Below are positions 55,411 through 63,621 of a stretch of DNA of 64,000 nucleotides, piece after piece. Where the stretch lies: assembly GCF_004362855.1 (NCBI RefSeq), contig NZ_SNXW01000001.1:680121-744120 (forward strand). Reading direction: 5' to 3'. The DNA comes from Aquabacterium commune (lineage in GTDB: Bacteria; Pseudomonadota; Gammaproteobacteria; Burkholderiales; Burkholderiaceae_C). The position numbers and the translations under genes are program-made. The stretch's first letter is position 1, and the number at the start of each line of letters is the position of its first letter. The notes below the pieces were generated by a model. It saw nothing but the letters and a program-made list of their open reading frames with translations, searched no databases and was not told where the DNA came from.

Positions 55411-56140
55411 ACGTTCAGGCCTTCGCCTGTGGTGGGCGCTGTGCCTGGCGCTGGCCCTGCCCACCTTGCTGCTCAACGCCGCACTGCGCACCTGGCTGCC
55501 GCAGGGCAGCGTGCCGCTGGACATGGCCGTCACAGGCTGGCCGCCACTGGCCCAGGCCCTGGTGATGCGTCCGGACGCCGGCCTGGCACAGCCCGTCTGG
55601 GTCTGGTGGACCACAGCCTGGCTGCACGGCAGCCCCCCGCACCTGCTGCGCAACCTCGCGGGCCTGGCCCTGATGGCCGCACTCGGCACGCTGCTGCGGC
55701 CCTCTCGCCCAGCGGCACTGGCCGGGTGGCTGGCCTGGCCGCTCACCCAACTGGGCATGCTGATGCAACCGTCCCTGGGCAGCTACGTCGGACTCTCTGG
55801 CGTGCTGCACGCGGGTGTGACCGTGCTGGCACTGCATGCCGCGATGGCACCGTCGCGTCAGCCGATGCCGCGCACCCTGTTGCACCCCTTGCCGCGCACA
55901 TTGTCGCCATTGGCCCCCTCGGTCACGGGCCTCCGCCTGGGTGGCCTCGCCTTGTTGTCAGCGCTGGCAGCGAAAATCCTCATGGAAAACCCCTGGGGTC
56001 AGGCGCTGGTGGCGTCCACTTCGTCGGCTATAAACGTGGCCCCTTGGGCCCATTTGAGTGGCTGCGCGGCAGGCGCGCTGGTCACCGGGCTGCTCTGGGT
56101 GCTGGCCGCAGGGAGCCGGTTGGCGCGCCGATGTCACTGA
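55394..56140 (+). CDS. Rhombosortase-like rhomboid intramembrane serine protease
   Basis: The 248-residue membrane protein has about six spans and rhomboid features: HGSPPHLLRNLAGLALMAAL (H-x3-N region), the serine in YVGLSGVLHAG (Ser135) and the catalytic histidine in PWAHLSGCAAG (His220). Rhombosortases process GlyGly-CTERM surface proteins; the short length and this motif set point that way, but a housekeeping rhomboid is possible. The GTG start overlaps glnE by 17 bases. No GlyGly-CTERM substrate is encoded in the window. Confidence 0.78.
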   Translation: MIQRTERSGLRLWWALCLALALPTLLLNAALRTWLPQGSVPLDMAVTGWPPLAQALVMRPDAGLAQPVWVWWTTAWLHGSPPHLLRNLAGLALMAALGTLLRPSRPAALAGWLAWPLTQLGMLMQPSLGSYVGLSGVLHAGVTVLALHAAMAPSRQPMPRTLLHPLPRTLSPLAPSVTGLRLGGLALLSALAAKILMENPWGQALVASTSSAINVAPWAHLSGCAAGALVTGLLWVLAAGSRLARRCH

Positions 56141-56176
56141 ACGACAACGTTGCATGAGCTGACATCTGCGCTGCGT

Positions 56177-56213
56177 ACACTCGTTTGAGTGTCCATGTGT
56201 GTTCCGCGGGAAC
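56177..56213. promoter_or_regulatory. Two inverted repeats upstream of epsD
   Basis: ACACTC-GTTT-GAGTGT (56177-56192) and GTTCC-GCG-GGAAC (56201-56213) are two perfect dyads spaced eight bases apart, 87 bases before the epsD ATG. They are candidate binding sites for a regulator of the exopolysaccharide operon; the first could also be an mRNA hairpin. Confidence 0.4.
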
Positions 56214-56299
56214 TTCATGGCCGCTTCATGAATCTCGCACAGAAGCCGATAAACCCGGCAACTTTGCATCCTCACCGACCAACCTCCTCAAACCCGACC

Positions 56300-57319
56300 A
56301 TGCAACACCGCCTGCACGCCCTTGCCCAACCCCGCGCCCTGCGCCTCCTGGCCCTGCTGCCAGTGGTCGTGGCCGCCACCCTGGCCGCCGGTTGCGGCGA
56401 CAAGTCCAAGTCCGAGGGCAAGGCCAGCCAGGCAGCTGCCCGCGTCGATGGTTCCGAGATCACCGTCCACCAGATCAACCAGGTGCTGGAGCGCCAGCAA
56501 GGCCTGCGTCCCGAGCAGGCAGACGCCGCCGGTCGCCAGGTCCTGGAAGGCCTGATCGACCAGCAACTCGCCGTGGCCAAGGCCGAAGAGCAAAAGCTCG
56601 ACCGCGACCCGCAAGTGCTGGCCGTCCTGGAAGCCACCCGCCGCAACATCCTGGCGCGCACCTACATCGAGAAGGCCTCGGTCGCCGGCACCACCGCGCC
56701 CACCGGCGACGAAATCCGCAAGTACTTCGACGCCAAGCCCGCCCTGTTCTCGCAGCGCAAGGTCTATGCCCTGCAAGAGTTCACGGTGCCCTGCACACCC
56801 GCACAGTCCAAGGAGCTGATCGAAAAGCTCAAGACCGTGCGCACCCCGAGCGAGTACGCCCAGGCCATACAGGCTGCCGGCCTGAAGTTCACCACCAACC
56901 AGGTGACCCAGGGCGCCGAAGGCCTGCCGATGCCCATCATCGAGCCCCTCTCCAAGGTCTCCAACGGCGAGTCCCTGTTCCTGACCGCCAAGGACGGCTT
57001 CAAGGCCCTGCTCGTGATCGCCAGCAAGGACCAGCCCGTGACCTTCGAACAGGCCAAGCCCGCCATCGAGCAATTCCTGACCGTTGAGCGTCGTCGTGAA
57101 TTCGCCCAAAAGACGGTGAAGGACATGCGCGCCGCCGCCAAGATCGAGTACATCGGCAAGTTCGCCGAGAAGGCCGCTTCGGGCGCAGCCTCGGGCGCCG
57201 AAGCTGGTGCAAGCGCTGTCTCGCCGCTGGCACCCATCGCGCCGTCGGCACCTGCAGAAGGTGCCAGCACGGCGCTGGATGCAAACACCCTCAGCAAAGG
57301 CCTGAACGGGCTGAAGTAA
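56300..57319 (+). CDS. epsD: EpsD family peptidyl-prolyl isomerase-like lipoprotein
   Basis: The 339-residue protein has a lipobox (VVVAATLAAGC), a SurA-like N-terminal helical domain (ARVDGSEITVHQINQVLERQ) and a reduced parvulin-like region (VTQGAEGLPMPIIEPLSKVS). It fits the EpsD family found with exosortase-B exopolysaccharide loci, where it is thought to help fold exported components. An Ala/Ser/Pro-rich tail ends the protein. An inverted repeat separates it from epsF. The gene names follow that locus type; the exosortase itself is not in the window. Confidence 0.87.
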   Translation: MQHRLHALAQPRALRLLALLPVVVAATLAAGCGDKSKSEGKASQAAARVDGSEITVHQINQVLERQQGLRPEQADAAGRQVLEGLIDQQLAVAKAEEQKLDRDPQVLAVLEATRRNILARTYIEKASVAGTTAPTGDEIRKYFDAKPALFSQRKVYALQEFTVPCTPAQSKELIEKLKTVRTPSEYAQAIQAAGLKFTTNQVTQGAEGLPMPIIEPLSKVSNGESLFLTAKDGFKALLVIASKDQPVTFEQAKPAIEQFLTVERRREFAQKTVKDMRAAAKIEYIGKFAEKAASGAASGAEAGASAVSPLAPIAPSAPAEGASTALDANTLSKGLNGLK

Positions 57320-57326
57320 GCTAAGC

Positions 57327-57356
57327 CACCCCAGACTGATTGACCAGCCTGGGGTG
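57327..57356 (+). promoter_or_regulatory. Intercistronic hairpin between epsD and epsF
   Basis: CACCCCAG and CTGGGGTG form a perfect 8-bp stem with a 14-base loop, just after the epsD stop and ending 15 bases before the epsF ATG. No T run follows, so partial termination, mRNA processing or control of epsF translation is possible; the epsF ATG lacks a Shine-Dalgarno sequence. Confidence 0.55.
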
Positions 57357-57371
57357 CAATCACTGCACAAC

Positions 57372-58826
57372 ATGAGCTTTACCGACTTCCTTCGCGTCAT
57401 CCGCGCTCGCTGGGTTCTGGCAACCAGCATCTTTGCCGTTCTCACGCTGGTGGCCTTGATCGGCAGCCTCGTGTGGCCGAAGAAGTACACGGCACAAGCC
57501 ACGCTCATGATTGACCTCAAGGTCGATCCTGTGGCTGGAACATCTGCAACAGGCGTGATGCCGTCGGCAGCGTTCCTGACCACCCAGGTGGACATCATCG
57601 AAAGTCAACACGTCGCGCAGAAGGTCATCGCCAACCTGAAATTGGCAGACGACGACGGCTTCCGCCGCAATTGGGACAAGCAAGGGCGCAAAGGCGATTA
57701 CGCCTCGTGGCTCGCCGATGCCATCCTGGCAAATCTGAAGGTGGAGGCTGCGCGGGAGTCCAACATCGTCAACATCAGTTACTCGCACACCGACGCCAAG
57801 CTCGCGCAAGCCATGGCCAACAGTTTTGCCAAGGCGTACATCGACTCCACCGTCCAGTTCAAGACGAATCCCGCAAGGCAATACTCGGAATTTTTCGAGG
57901 AACGCGCCAACCTGGCTCGCCAGAAGCTCGAAAAGGCGCAGGTACGTTTGTCAGAGGCCCAACAAGCCAAAGGCATCCTGGTCACCGACGAGCGGCTGGA
58001 CGCTGAAACGGTCAAGTTCAACGAACTCTCCAGCCAACTGACCAGCCTTCGTGGACTCCTCGCCGATTCCGGCAGCCGCAGTCGCCAGGCAGTGCGTGCA
58101 GGTGACATCGCGCCTGACGCCATGTCGAACTCCCTCGTCACTTCGCTGCGCACCGAGCTTTCCCGCCAGCAGGCCAAACTCGATGAAGCCCTGGAGCGCT
58201 ACGGCGACAACCATCCCAGCATCTTGGAGACCCGAGCCAACATCGCCTCGATCCAAGACAAGCTGGGTCAGGAAACATCCCGTGTGACCCGCAGTCTGGG
58301 CGCAACAGACCAGATCAACCAAGGGCGTCTGGCCGCCATCCAGGCCGCCTTCGACGCTCAGAGGGACAAGCTGCTGAAGCTCAAGGAAGACCGCAACGAG
58401 TTGATGGTCATCGAGCGCGAGGTGGGCGCAGCCCAGCGTGTATATGACGCCATCCAGGCACGTCAAAGTCAAATGAGCCTTGAAGGCAGCAATAACCAGA
58501 ACAATGTGGTCGTTTTGAGCACCGCCACCGAACCCGTGACGCCCTCGGCGCCGCGCGTCGGGGTCAACACCGTGATCGGCGCACTGCTCGGCACGGTGCT
58601 GGCTGCTTTCGTGACAATTCTGATTGAGCTGGGAGATCGGACTGTGCGCAGCACCTCCGACATGGTCAACTTGCTGCAGACCCCAGTCATCGGCTACCTG
58701 TCAGCACGCCAAACCCGCAGGCGCTGGTGGCATGGTCGAGACGAAGCCGTTCTCTACCCACTTGAGCGCAATGCATATCCTGGCTTGGAAACAGCCAGTT
58801 CCCCAACGCCCGGTCGCCTGAGCTGA
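57372..58826 (+). CDS. epsF: EpsF-type chain-length determinant (Wzz domain) protein
   Basis: EpsF controls exopolysaccharide chain length. The 484-residue protein has an N-terminal span after a Wzz start (SFTDFLRVIRARWVLATSIF), a long periplasmic coiled coil (about residues 165-370) and a second span (GALLGTVLAAFVTILIELGD) before a short cytoplasmic tail. It pairs with the EpsG kinase encoded three bases downstream. The ATG chosen begins the conserved region; a GTG 18 bases earlier lies inside the hairpin. Confidence 0.9.
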   Translation: MSFTDFLRVIRARWVLATSIFAVLTLVALIGSLVWPKKYTAQATLMIDLKVDPVAGTSATGVMPSAAFLTTQVDIIESQHVAQKVIANLKLADDDGFRRNWDKQGRKGDYASWLADAILANLKVEAARESNIVNISYSHTDAKLAQAMANSFAKAYIDSTVQFKTNPARQYSEFFEERANLARQKLEKAQVRLSEAQQAKGILVTDERLDAETVKFNELSSQLTSLRGLLADSGSRSRQAVRAGDIAPDAMSNSLVTSLRTELSRQQAKLDEALERYGDNHPSILETRANIASIQDKLGQETSRVTRSLGATDQINQGRLAAIQAAFDAQRDKLLKLKEDRNELMVIEREVGAAQRVYDAIQARQSQMSLEGSNNQNNVVVLSTATEPVTPSAPRVGVNTVIGALLGTVLAAFVTILIELGDRTVRSTSDMVNLLQTPVIGYLSARQTRRRWWHGRDEAVLYPLERNAYPGLETASSPTPGRLS

Positions 58827-58829
58827 ACC

Positions 58830-59747
58830 ATGGACAACGCCAAGAAGTTTCTCAATTCGGGCTACGTTGCGGGCGACGCCCCCTTCCCCGACACGGCGCA
58901 GATGGATCACAGCGAGTCCAGCATCGGCGAAATCATCAGCAAAGCCAACAACCTGTCGCCGGATCAGCTCGAGTCCATCCTCCAGTACCAGCGCGAACAC
59001 AAGGTTCGGTTCGGCGAAGCCGCCGTCGCCATGGGGCTGGCCAATGCCGACGATGTCATGTGGGCGCTGGCGCAACAGTTCCACTACCCCTACAGCGGCG
59101 AGAAAGAAGACACCTGCAGCAAAGAGCTGGTGGTCGCCACGAGCCCTTTCTCAGCCCAGGCCGAGGCGTTTCGCACGACCCGCAGCCACCTCATCATGAA
59201 GATGTACAGCGGCAGCACGCCTCGCAAGGCACTCGCTGTGCTGAGTGCCGACACTGGTGATGGCAAAAGCTATTTCGCGGCCAATCTGGCTGCAGCGTTT
59301 TCACAGCTTTCCGGACGGACGCTGCTGATCGACGCCAACATGCGCAACCCGCGTCTGCATGAAATCTTCAAGCTGAACAACGCTTCTGCGGGCCTGTCCA
59401 GCATCCTCACGGGGCGCGCTGTCAACAACGTCATCAAATCGGTGAAGTCGATGCCAAGCCTGTTTGTGATGCCCGTTGGCACGGTACCGCCCAACCCGCT
59501 CGAACTGGCCGAGCGCCCTGCTTTTGGCTTGTTGGTCCGTGAGTTGCTGACCAAGTTCGACCACGTCATCGTGGACACACCCGCACTTTCGCACGGCATG
59601 GACGGTGCAGTGATCGCCTCCAGATGTGGGGCTGCGGTGATTCTGGCTCGACAGAACATCACCCGCGTCAACAAATTGCAAGCGGTGGTGGGTGCCTTGC
59701 GAATGTCTGAAACCAGCATTGTCGGCAGCATCGTCGTCGATCACTGA
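58830..59747 (+). CDS. epsG: EpsG-type chain-length tyrosine kinase
   Basis: The 305-residue cytoplasmic protein has a bacterial tyrosine-kinase domain with Walker A SADTGDGKSYFAANLA, Walker A' LLIDANMRNPRLHEIF and Walker B VIVDTPAL. It phosphorylates itself and works with EpsF. The N-terminal 70 residues (LSPDQLESILQYQREHKVRF then AAVAMGLANADDVMWALAQQ) resemble the GspE/PilB N-terminal domain. The Tyr-rich C-terminal cluster of Wzc-type kinases is absent, as the protein ends at VVDH. Confidence 0.9.
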   Translation: MDNAKKFLNSGYVAGDAPFPDTAQMDHSESSIGEIISKANNLSPDQLESILQYQREHKVRFGEAAVAMGLANADDVMWALAQQFHYPYSGEKEDTCSKELVVATSPFSAQAEAFRTTRSHLIMKMYSGSTPRKALAVLSADTGDGKSYFAANLAAAFSQLSGRTLLIDANMRNPRLHEIFKLNNASAGLSSILTGRAVNNVIKSVKSMPSLFVMPVGTVPPNPLELAERPAFGLLVRELLTKFDHVIVDTPALSHGMDGAVIASRCGAAVILARQNITRVNKLQAVVGALRMSETSIVGSIVVDH

Positions 59748-59748
59748 C

Positions 59749-61239
59749 ATGCGACGGAGCGCTGCGCTGCTGCTGCTGGCTGTGGGCTTTGCGAATGCGG
59801 CGCAGCCAGGGCAAGCGCAAGGCGCAGGCAAGGTGGGCGCTCCCACGGCTTTCTCAGGTTGCCCCCCTGGGGCCAGTCAACGCCCTGCTGGCCAGCTCAG
59901 TCATCACATTCAGCAAGCCATTCGCAAGGCAGGTCCTGGCGGCATGGTCCGGCTCTCTGGCGAATACACCATTGAACAGACGCTGGAGCTTCTGGACGGC
60001 AGCACCTTGTGCTCCGACGAGGGCGCGACGCTGACCTGGGCGGACAGGGGCCGTGGCGGCATGATGATCAGCGCAACGAGCGCGCAAGGCACACGCATAC
60101 GCAGCCTCGTTCTGGATGGAAGAGGAATTGCCATCAAGGGAGATGGTCACGCCATCGAGGGCAACCTCATACGCAACGTCCAGGCCGACAGCCCTGCCAA
60201 CAACCGATGGGGTGAACGGCACGGCGTCTTCATCGTGGATCGCGGAACGCACCTGATCATCCGCAACAACATCTTCACGCAGATCGTTGACACGGGGATC
60301 ATCGGCCACAACGTGCATCGAAGCCAGATTGAGGCCAATGGCTTTGTGGACATGCACGAAGGCATCCATCTGTTTTCGGTTGCGAACACGCAGATCCGTG
60401 ACAACACAGGATCACGTTTGCGCGCCATGTGCATCGAAATCCAGGGAGACAACCTTCCCGGTCTGCTGGTGGAGCGCAACCGATTCAGCAAGTGGCATCC
60501 AGCGCACAGCAGCAAGGCCTACGTGATGTCGGTTGTCGCAGGGCTGGGGGCTGTGATCAGAGGCAACGTCATCGAGGGCAGTCCGGACATGTCGGCAGGC
60601 TTGGAGGTCGGCGGCGATGGTCCTCAGGTCATGGACAACACCTTGTGGGATGCAAACTTGGTCATCGCCGATGCACCGGACGCGCTCATCAAGGGCAACA
60701 AACTTGTGCGGGCCTCCATCCTCAAGGACGTGAATCGCGTCACTCGCGGCAGCCTTCTGATCGAGGGCAACACCATTGAGGACGCGCCGCGGGTCGCCCT
60801 GTTCGCTGATGAATGGGGGGGCTATGAGCAGGTGACGATCAGAGGCAACCTCATCCGCAAGAAACTGACGGAAAGCACCATCGATTTCGCGGCCATCGTC
60901 GCCTCACCGTTCCGCAAACGACCCGTGGTCATTGCCGACAATGTGATCCGGTTCGAGCTCGCTGGACGCAAGCGCCCGGTTCGTGCTGTGTGCATTGCGA
61001 ACGCGGGTTATCAAGGCAACTTGCAAGGCATGCAAGTCAACGGCAACACCTGCGACGGCGCAGGCGTGGCCCTTTTTGGTGACAGCAACTCCTTGGGCGG
61101 GCACATCGGCGTGCGCTACCAGCGCAACAAGTTGATGAACCTGCAGAACACCATCACAGGCCACACAGATGGCTTGCAAGCCACTGGCAATGAATTGTCG
61201 GGAGTGGCAGCAGACCATGGCAAATTGAAAAATCCATGA
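59749..61239 (+). CDS. Right-handed beta-helix protein, exported (exopolysaccharide locus)
   Basis: The 496-residue protein has a signal peptide (RRSAALLLLAVGFANAAQPG). It is built of parallel beta-helix turns: IAIKGDGHAIEGNLIRNVQA, THLIIRNNIFTQIVDTGIIG, ANTQIRDNTGSRLRAMCIE and later TIRGNLIRKKL and MQVNGNTCDGAGV. This is the pectate-lyase-like fold of polysaccharide lyases, epimerases and some phage-like depolymerases. No catalytic residues can be assigned. Adjacent epsDFG genes suggest it cuts or modifies the exported polymer. It begins one base after the epsG stop. Confidence 0.85.
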   Translation: MRRSAALLLLAVGFANAAQPGQAQGAGKVGAPTAFSGCPPGASQRPAGQLSHHIQQAIRKAGPGGMVRLSGEYTIEQTLELLDGSTLCSDEGATLTWADRGRGGMMISATSAQGTRIRSLVLDGRGIAIKGDGHAIEGNLIRNVQADSPANNRWGERHGVFIVDRGTHLIIRNNIFTQIVDTGIIGHNVHRSQIEANGFVDMHEGIHLFSVANTQIRDNTGSRLRAMCIEIQGDNLPGLLVERNRFSKWHPAHSSKAYVMSVVAGLGAVIRGNVIEGSPDMSAGLEVGGDGPQVMDNTLWDANLVIADAPDALIKGNKLVRASILKDVNRVTRGSLLIEGNTIEDAPRVALFADEWGGYEQVTIRGNLIRKKLTESTIDFAAIVASPFRKRPVVIADNVIRFELAGRKRPVRAVCIANAGYQGNLQGMQVNGNTCDGAGVALFGDSNSLGGHIGVRYQRNKLMNLQNTITGHTDGLQATGNELSGVAADHGKLKNP

Positions 61240-62285
61240 ACACTGCTCACTCGGTTGCACCGCCTCGCCACCCCGTTGGCCGCCACACGCACCACCTCGT
61301 CATTCTGTGCTTGCTGGCGTGGCTGTGCCTGCATGGCGTCGCATTCACGGATTTCCGCGAATTCAAGCTGCTGCTGGCCCCCTGGAGCCAAGTGACCCTG
61401 CCACCGGAAAAGCAGTACCTTTATTCATCGCCTTGGCTTGCAGGCCTCGGTCGCCTTGTTTCCACCTTGCTGAGCCCTTCTCTGTCCTACGCGGCGCTGT
61501 GCGCCCTGGGCCTGCTGCTGCTCGCCTCGGTGCTCCACAAGAGCTTCTTGCGCGAACACGGTGAAAACGAGGCATGGATCGCATGGCTCTTGCTGATGGC
61601 CACGCCCTTGCCCATGGTGTGGCTGCAATGGATTGGTAAAAGCGACACGTATCTGCTGTCCGCATGGTTGCTCATGCGCCTGACGAACAGGCCCGTCATT
61701 CACGCAGCACTGGCAATGGTCATGGTGCTCTGCCACCGTGAACTGGCATTGCTCATCCTGATGATGGATGTCTTGCTGTCACGACGTCTCCGCCCCGGAA
61801 CACTCGTGGGTGCGTTGACAGGCATCGGATTGATGGCGTTGTATCACCACGTCGTGCTGGAAGCGGCACCGATGGGGCGCATTGCGTATGCCACTCAGGA
61901 CCGGTGGTCCATCCCTCTGGGCAACCTCTCTGTGTGGCCCGCCATGCTGGCGTGCAGCATGTCCTGGTTCTGGATCACGGCGATCGCTTTTTGCCGGCCG
62001 GGCTGGCGTGACGCCATCGTCCTGCTGGCCTGCATGGCGGTGGCAGCCATGACGCTCGATTTCACCCGCGTCTTTGGCTTGCTGAGCATGCCCTGGATAC
62101 TCGACCTTCTCCAGCGAGGTGTGCCCGCAGCGGCCCACGCTGCACGCACGTCTCGTCTTTGGCATGCCGGCATCATCCTGCTGGCCATCATGCCCTCTGC
62201 ACAGCTGATCAACTTCGAGGTCAAAGGCTCTCGCAGCCTGGACAACATCACGATGATGTTGGGCGCCGTTCACAAGACACCTTGA
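61236..62285 (+). CDS. Polytopic membrane protein of the exopolysaccharide locus
   Basis: The 349-residue protein has about eight to nine spans (for example LVILCLLAWLCLHGVAFTDF and YAALCALGLLLLASVLH). A start overlapping the beta-helix stop (ATGA) indicates coupling. No clear Wzy or glycosyltransferase C motif is seen; the loop EKQYLYSSPWLAGLGRLV and the GKSDTYLLSAWLLMRLT segment are distinctive. A polymerase or a lipid-linked sugar transferase are the obvious guesses from context, but neither is supported by a motif. Confidence 0.75.
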   Translation: MNTAHSVAPPRHPVGRHTHHLVILCLLAWLCLHGVAFTDFREFKLLLAPWSQVTLPPEKQYLYSSPWLAGLGRLVSTLLSPSLSYAALCALGLLLLASVLHKSFLREHGENEAWIAWLLLMATPLPMVWLQWIGKSDTYLLSAWLLMRLTNRPVIHAALAMVMVLCHRELALLILMMDVLLSRRLRPGTLVGALTGIGLMALYHHVVLEAAPMGRIAYATQDRWSIPLGNLSVWPAMLACSMSWFWITAIAFCRPGWRDAIVLLACMAVAAMTLDFTRVFGLLSMPWILDLLQRGVPAAAHAARTSRLWHAGIILLAIMPSAQLINFEVKGSRSLDNITMMLGAVHKTP

Positions 62286-62289
62286 CCCC

Positions 62290-63621
62290 TCAACGCAGCG
62301 ACCACGTTTGACCGGATCCGACGACTTCCGAAACATCTTCCAGCGTTCGCACCCTGCGGTCTGCCCGCTCCATCACACCAGCGCCCAACCACGCCAAGAG
62401 CAGACCCAGGCTCAATGAAACAGGCACGTAATAGGCAAGCTTGGGGAACCAGCTGTCGGTGGGCATGGTCGCTGCGCTCATCAGCCGAACATCGGCACGA
62501 GGTGCCTCCCGGTTCAGTACTGCAATTTCTGCGTTGGTAAGCGCCTCCTCGTACCGTTCGCCTGCGCTCTCGACACCTTGCCGAGATGCTTCGTAGGACA
62601 GTCGACGTTGTTCACGCTCCAGCAGTGTCGATCTTGTGTCCATGTCGTTGCCACTCACCGAGCGGGCCACATCGCCACGAATCTGCACGCCCAGCGCCGA
62701 CGCTGCCCTCCGTTTTCTCTCATGCGCCTCAATGGTCGCCTCTACGGCTCGGATAGAGGCGTCCAGCGCCTTGACCACGGGATGACCATCGCCCATGTTG
62801 CTCTTGGCCTCGGCACGCTGCCCCGTCAGCACGGTCAATTTCTGACGTTGGGTGTTGAGAAAACCATCGTCCAGCAAACTGCCAGGATCACGCCCTTGAT
62901 CAAGCACCCGTTGCTGCGCCTGGCCCTCCAGGTGCGAGCGGACGAAGGCCGATGTTTGCCGACTGCCACTGAGGAAGGCCCTGATGCCTGGATCGGTCAA
63001 GCCCTCACCCAACAACTCTGCGCTGCCACGCTGCCTCAGCGCCTCTTGAGCTGCCTTCAGTTCCACGCGCGATCTGGCCTGTGCCGACGCAAAAGCCTGA
63101 TCGGCAAAACGGTCGGACCCCTTGTTCAAGAGATCGGAAACGCGGATCAAAGCATCGGCGTAGGCATTCGCCAGGGCCTTCGCTGGCTCAGGCGTTGTGG
63201 CTGCATACCCAATCTTCAAAACCATGGAGCCCCGAGAGCCATCCGGGACGATCCCGGCCATCACAACGCTCTGAAGCCACTGCTCATAAGACATTCCCGC
63301 TGGCGCACCGGTCTCCCAGTTCTCCCGCATCACATCGCTGCGGTCCAGCCCAGTGGTCCTGATCACCTCCTCGGCAACCAGGCTGCTGGTCAGCAAGCTC
63401 ACTTTGGCGGCCAGGACATTGGCACGCTCATCGTTCGCCACCAGGCGTGTGGGCGATGGCCCTGGATCCAGCAGCACCACCGCTTGCGACAAGTACTGAT
63501 GCGGCAGCATGAACCAGCAGGCCACGGCCATCCATTGAGAAAAGAAAAAAATGAAACCGGCCAACCAGCGCCGGTGCTGCAAGGCCTGCCAACTCATCAA
63601 TGCCGTCTTCGAATGCTTCAT
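62290..63621 (-). CDS. Second Wzz-domain chain-length determinant protein
   Basis: The 443-residue protein has two terminal spans (WLAGFIFFFSQWMAVACWFM, and LAYYVPVSLSLGLLLAWLGA) around a long periplasmic coiled coil (about residues 160-360), the Wzz/EpsF layout. It differs strongly from epsF in sequence. It ends five bases from the stop of the convergent membrane-protein gene. Its own kinase is not visible; EpsG may serve it, or a kinase may lie beyond the window. The start overlaps the GT4 stop (ATGA). Confidence 0.8.
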   Translation of the reverse strand: MKHSKTALMSWQALQHRRWLAGFIFFFSQWMAVACWFMLPHQYLSQAVVLLDPGPSPTRLVANDERANVLAAKVSLLTSSLVAEEVIRTTGLDRSDVMRENWETGAPAGMSYEQWLQSVVMAGIVPDGSRGSMVLKIGYAATTPEPAKALANAYADALIRVSDLLNKGSDRFADQAFASAQARSRVELKAAQEALRQRGSAELLGEGLTDPGIRAFLSGSRQTSAFVRSHLEGQAQQRVLDQGRDPGSLLDDGFLNTQRQKLTVLTGQRAEAKSNMGDGHPVVKALDASIRAVEATIEAHERKRRAASALGVQIRGDVARSVSGNDMDTRSTLLEREQRRLSYEASRQGVESAGERYEEALTNAEIAVLNREAPRADVRLMSAATMPTDSWFPKLAYYVPVSLSLGLLLAWLGAGVMERADRRVRTLEDVSEVVGSGQTWSLR

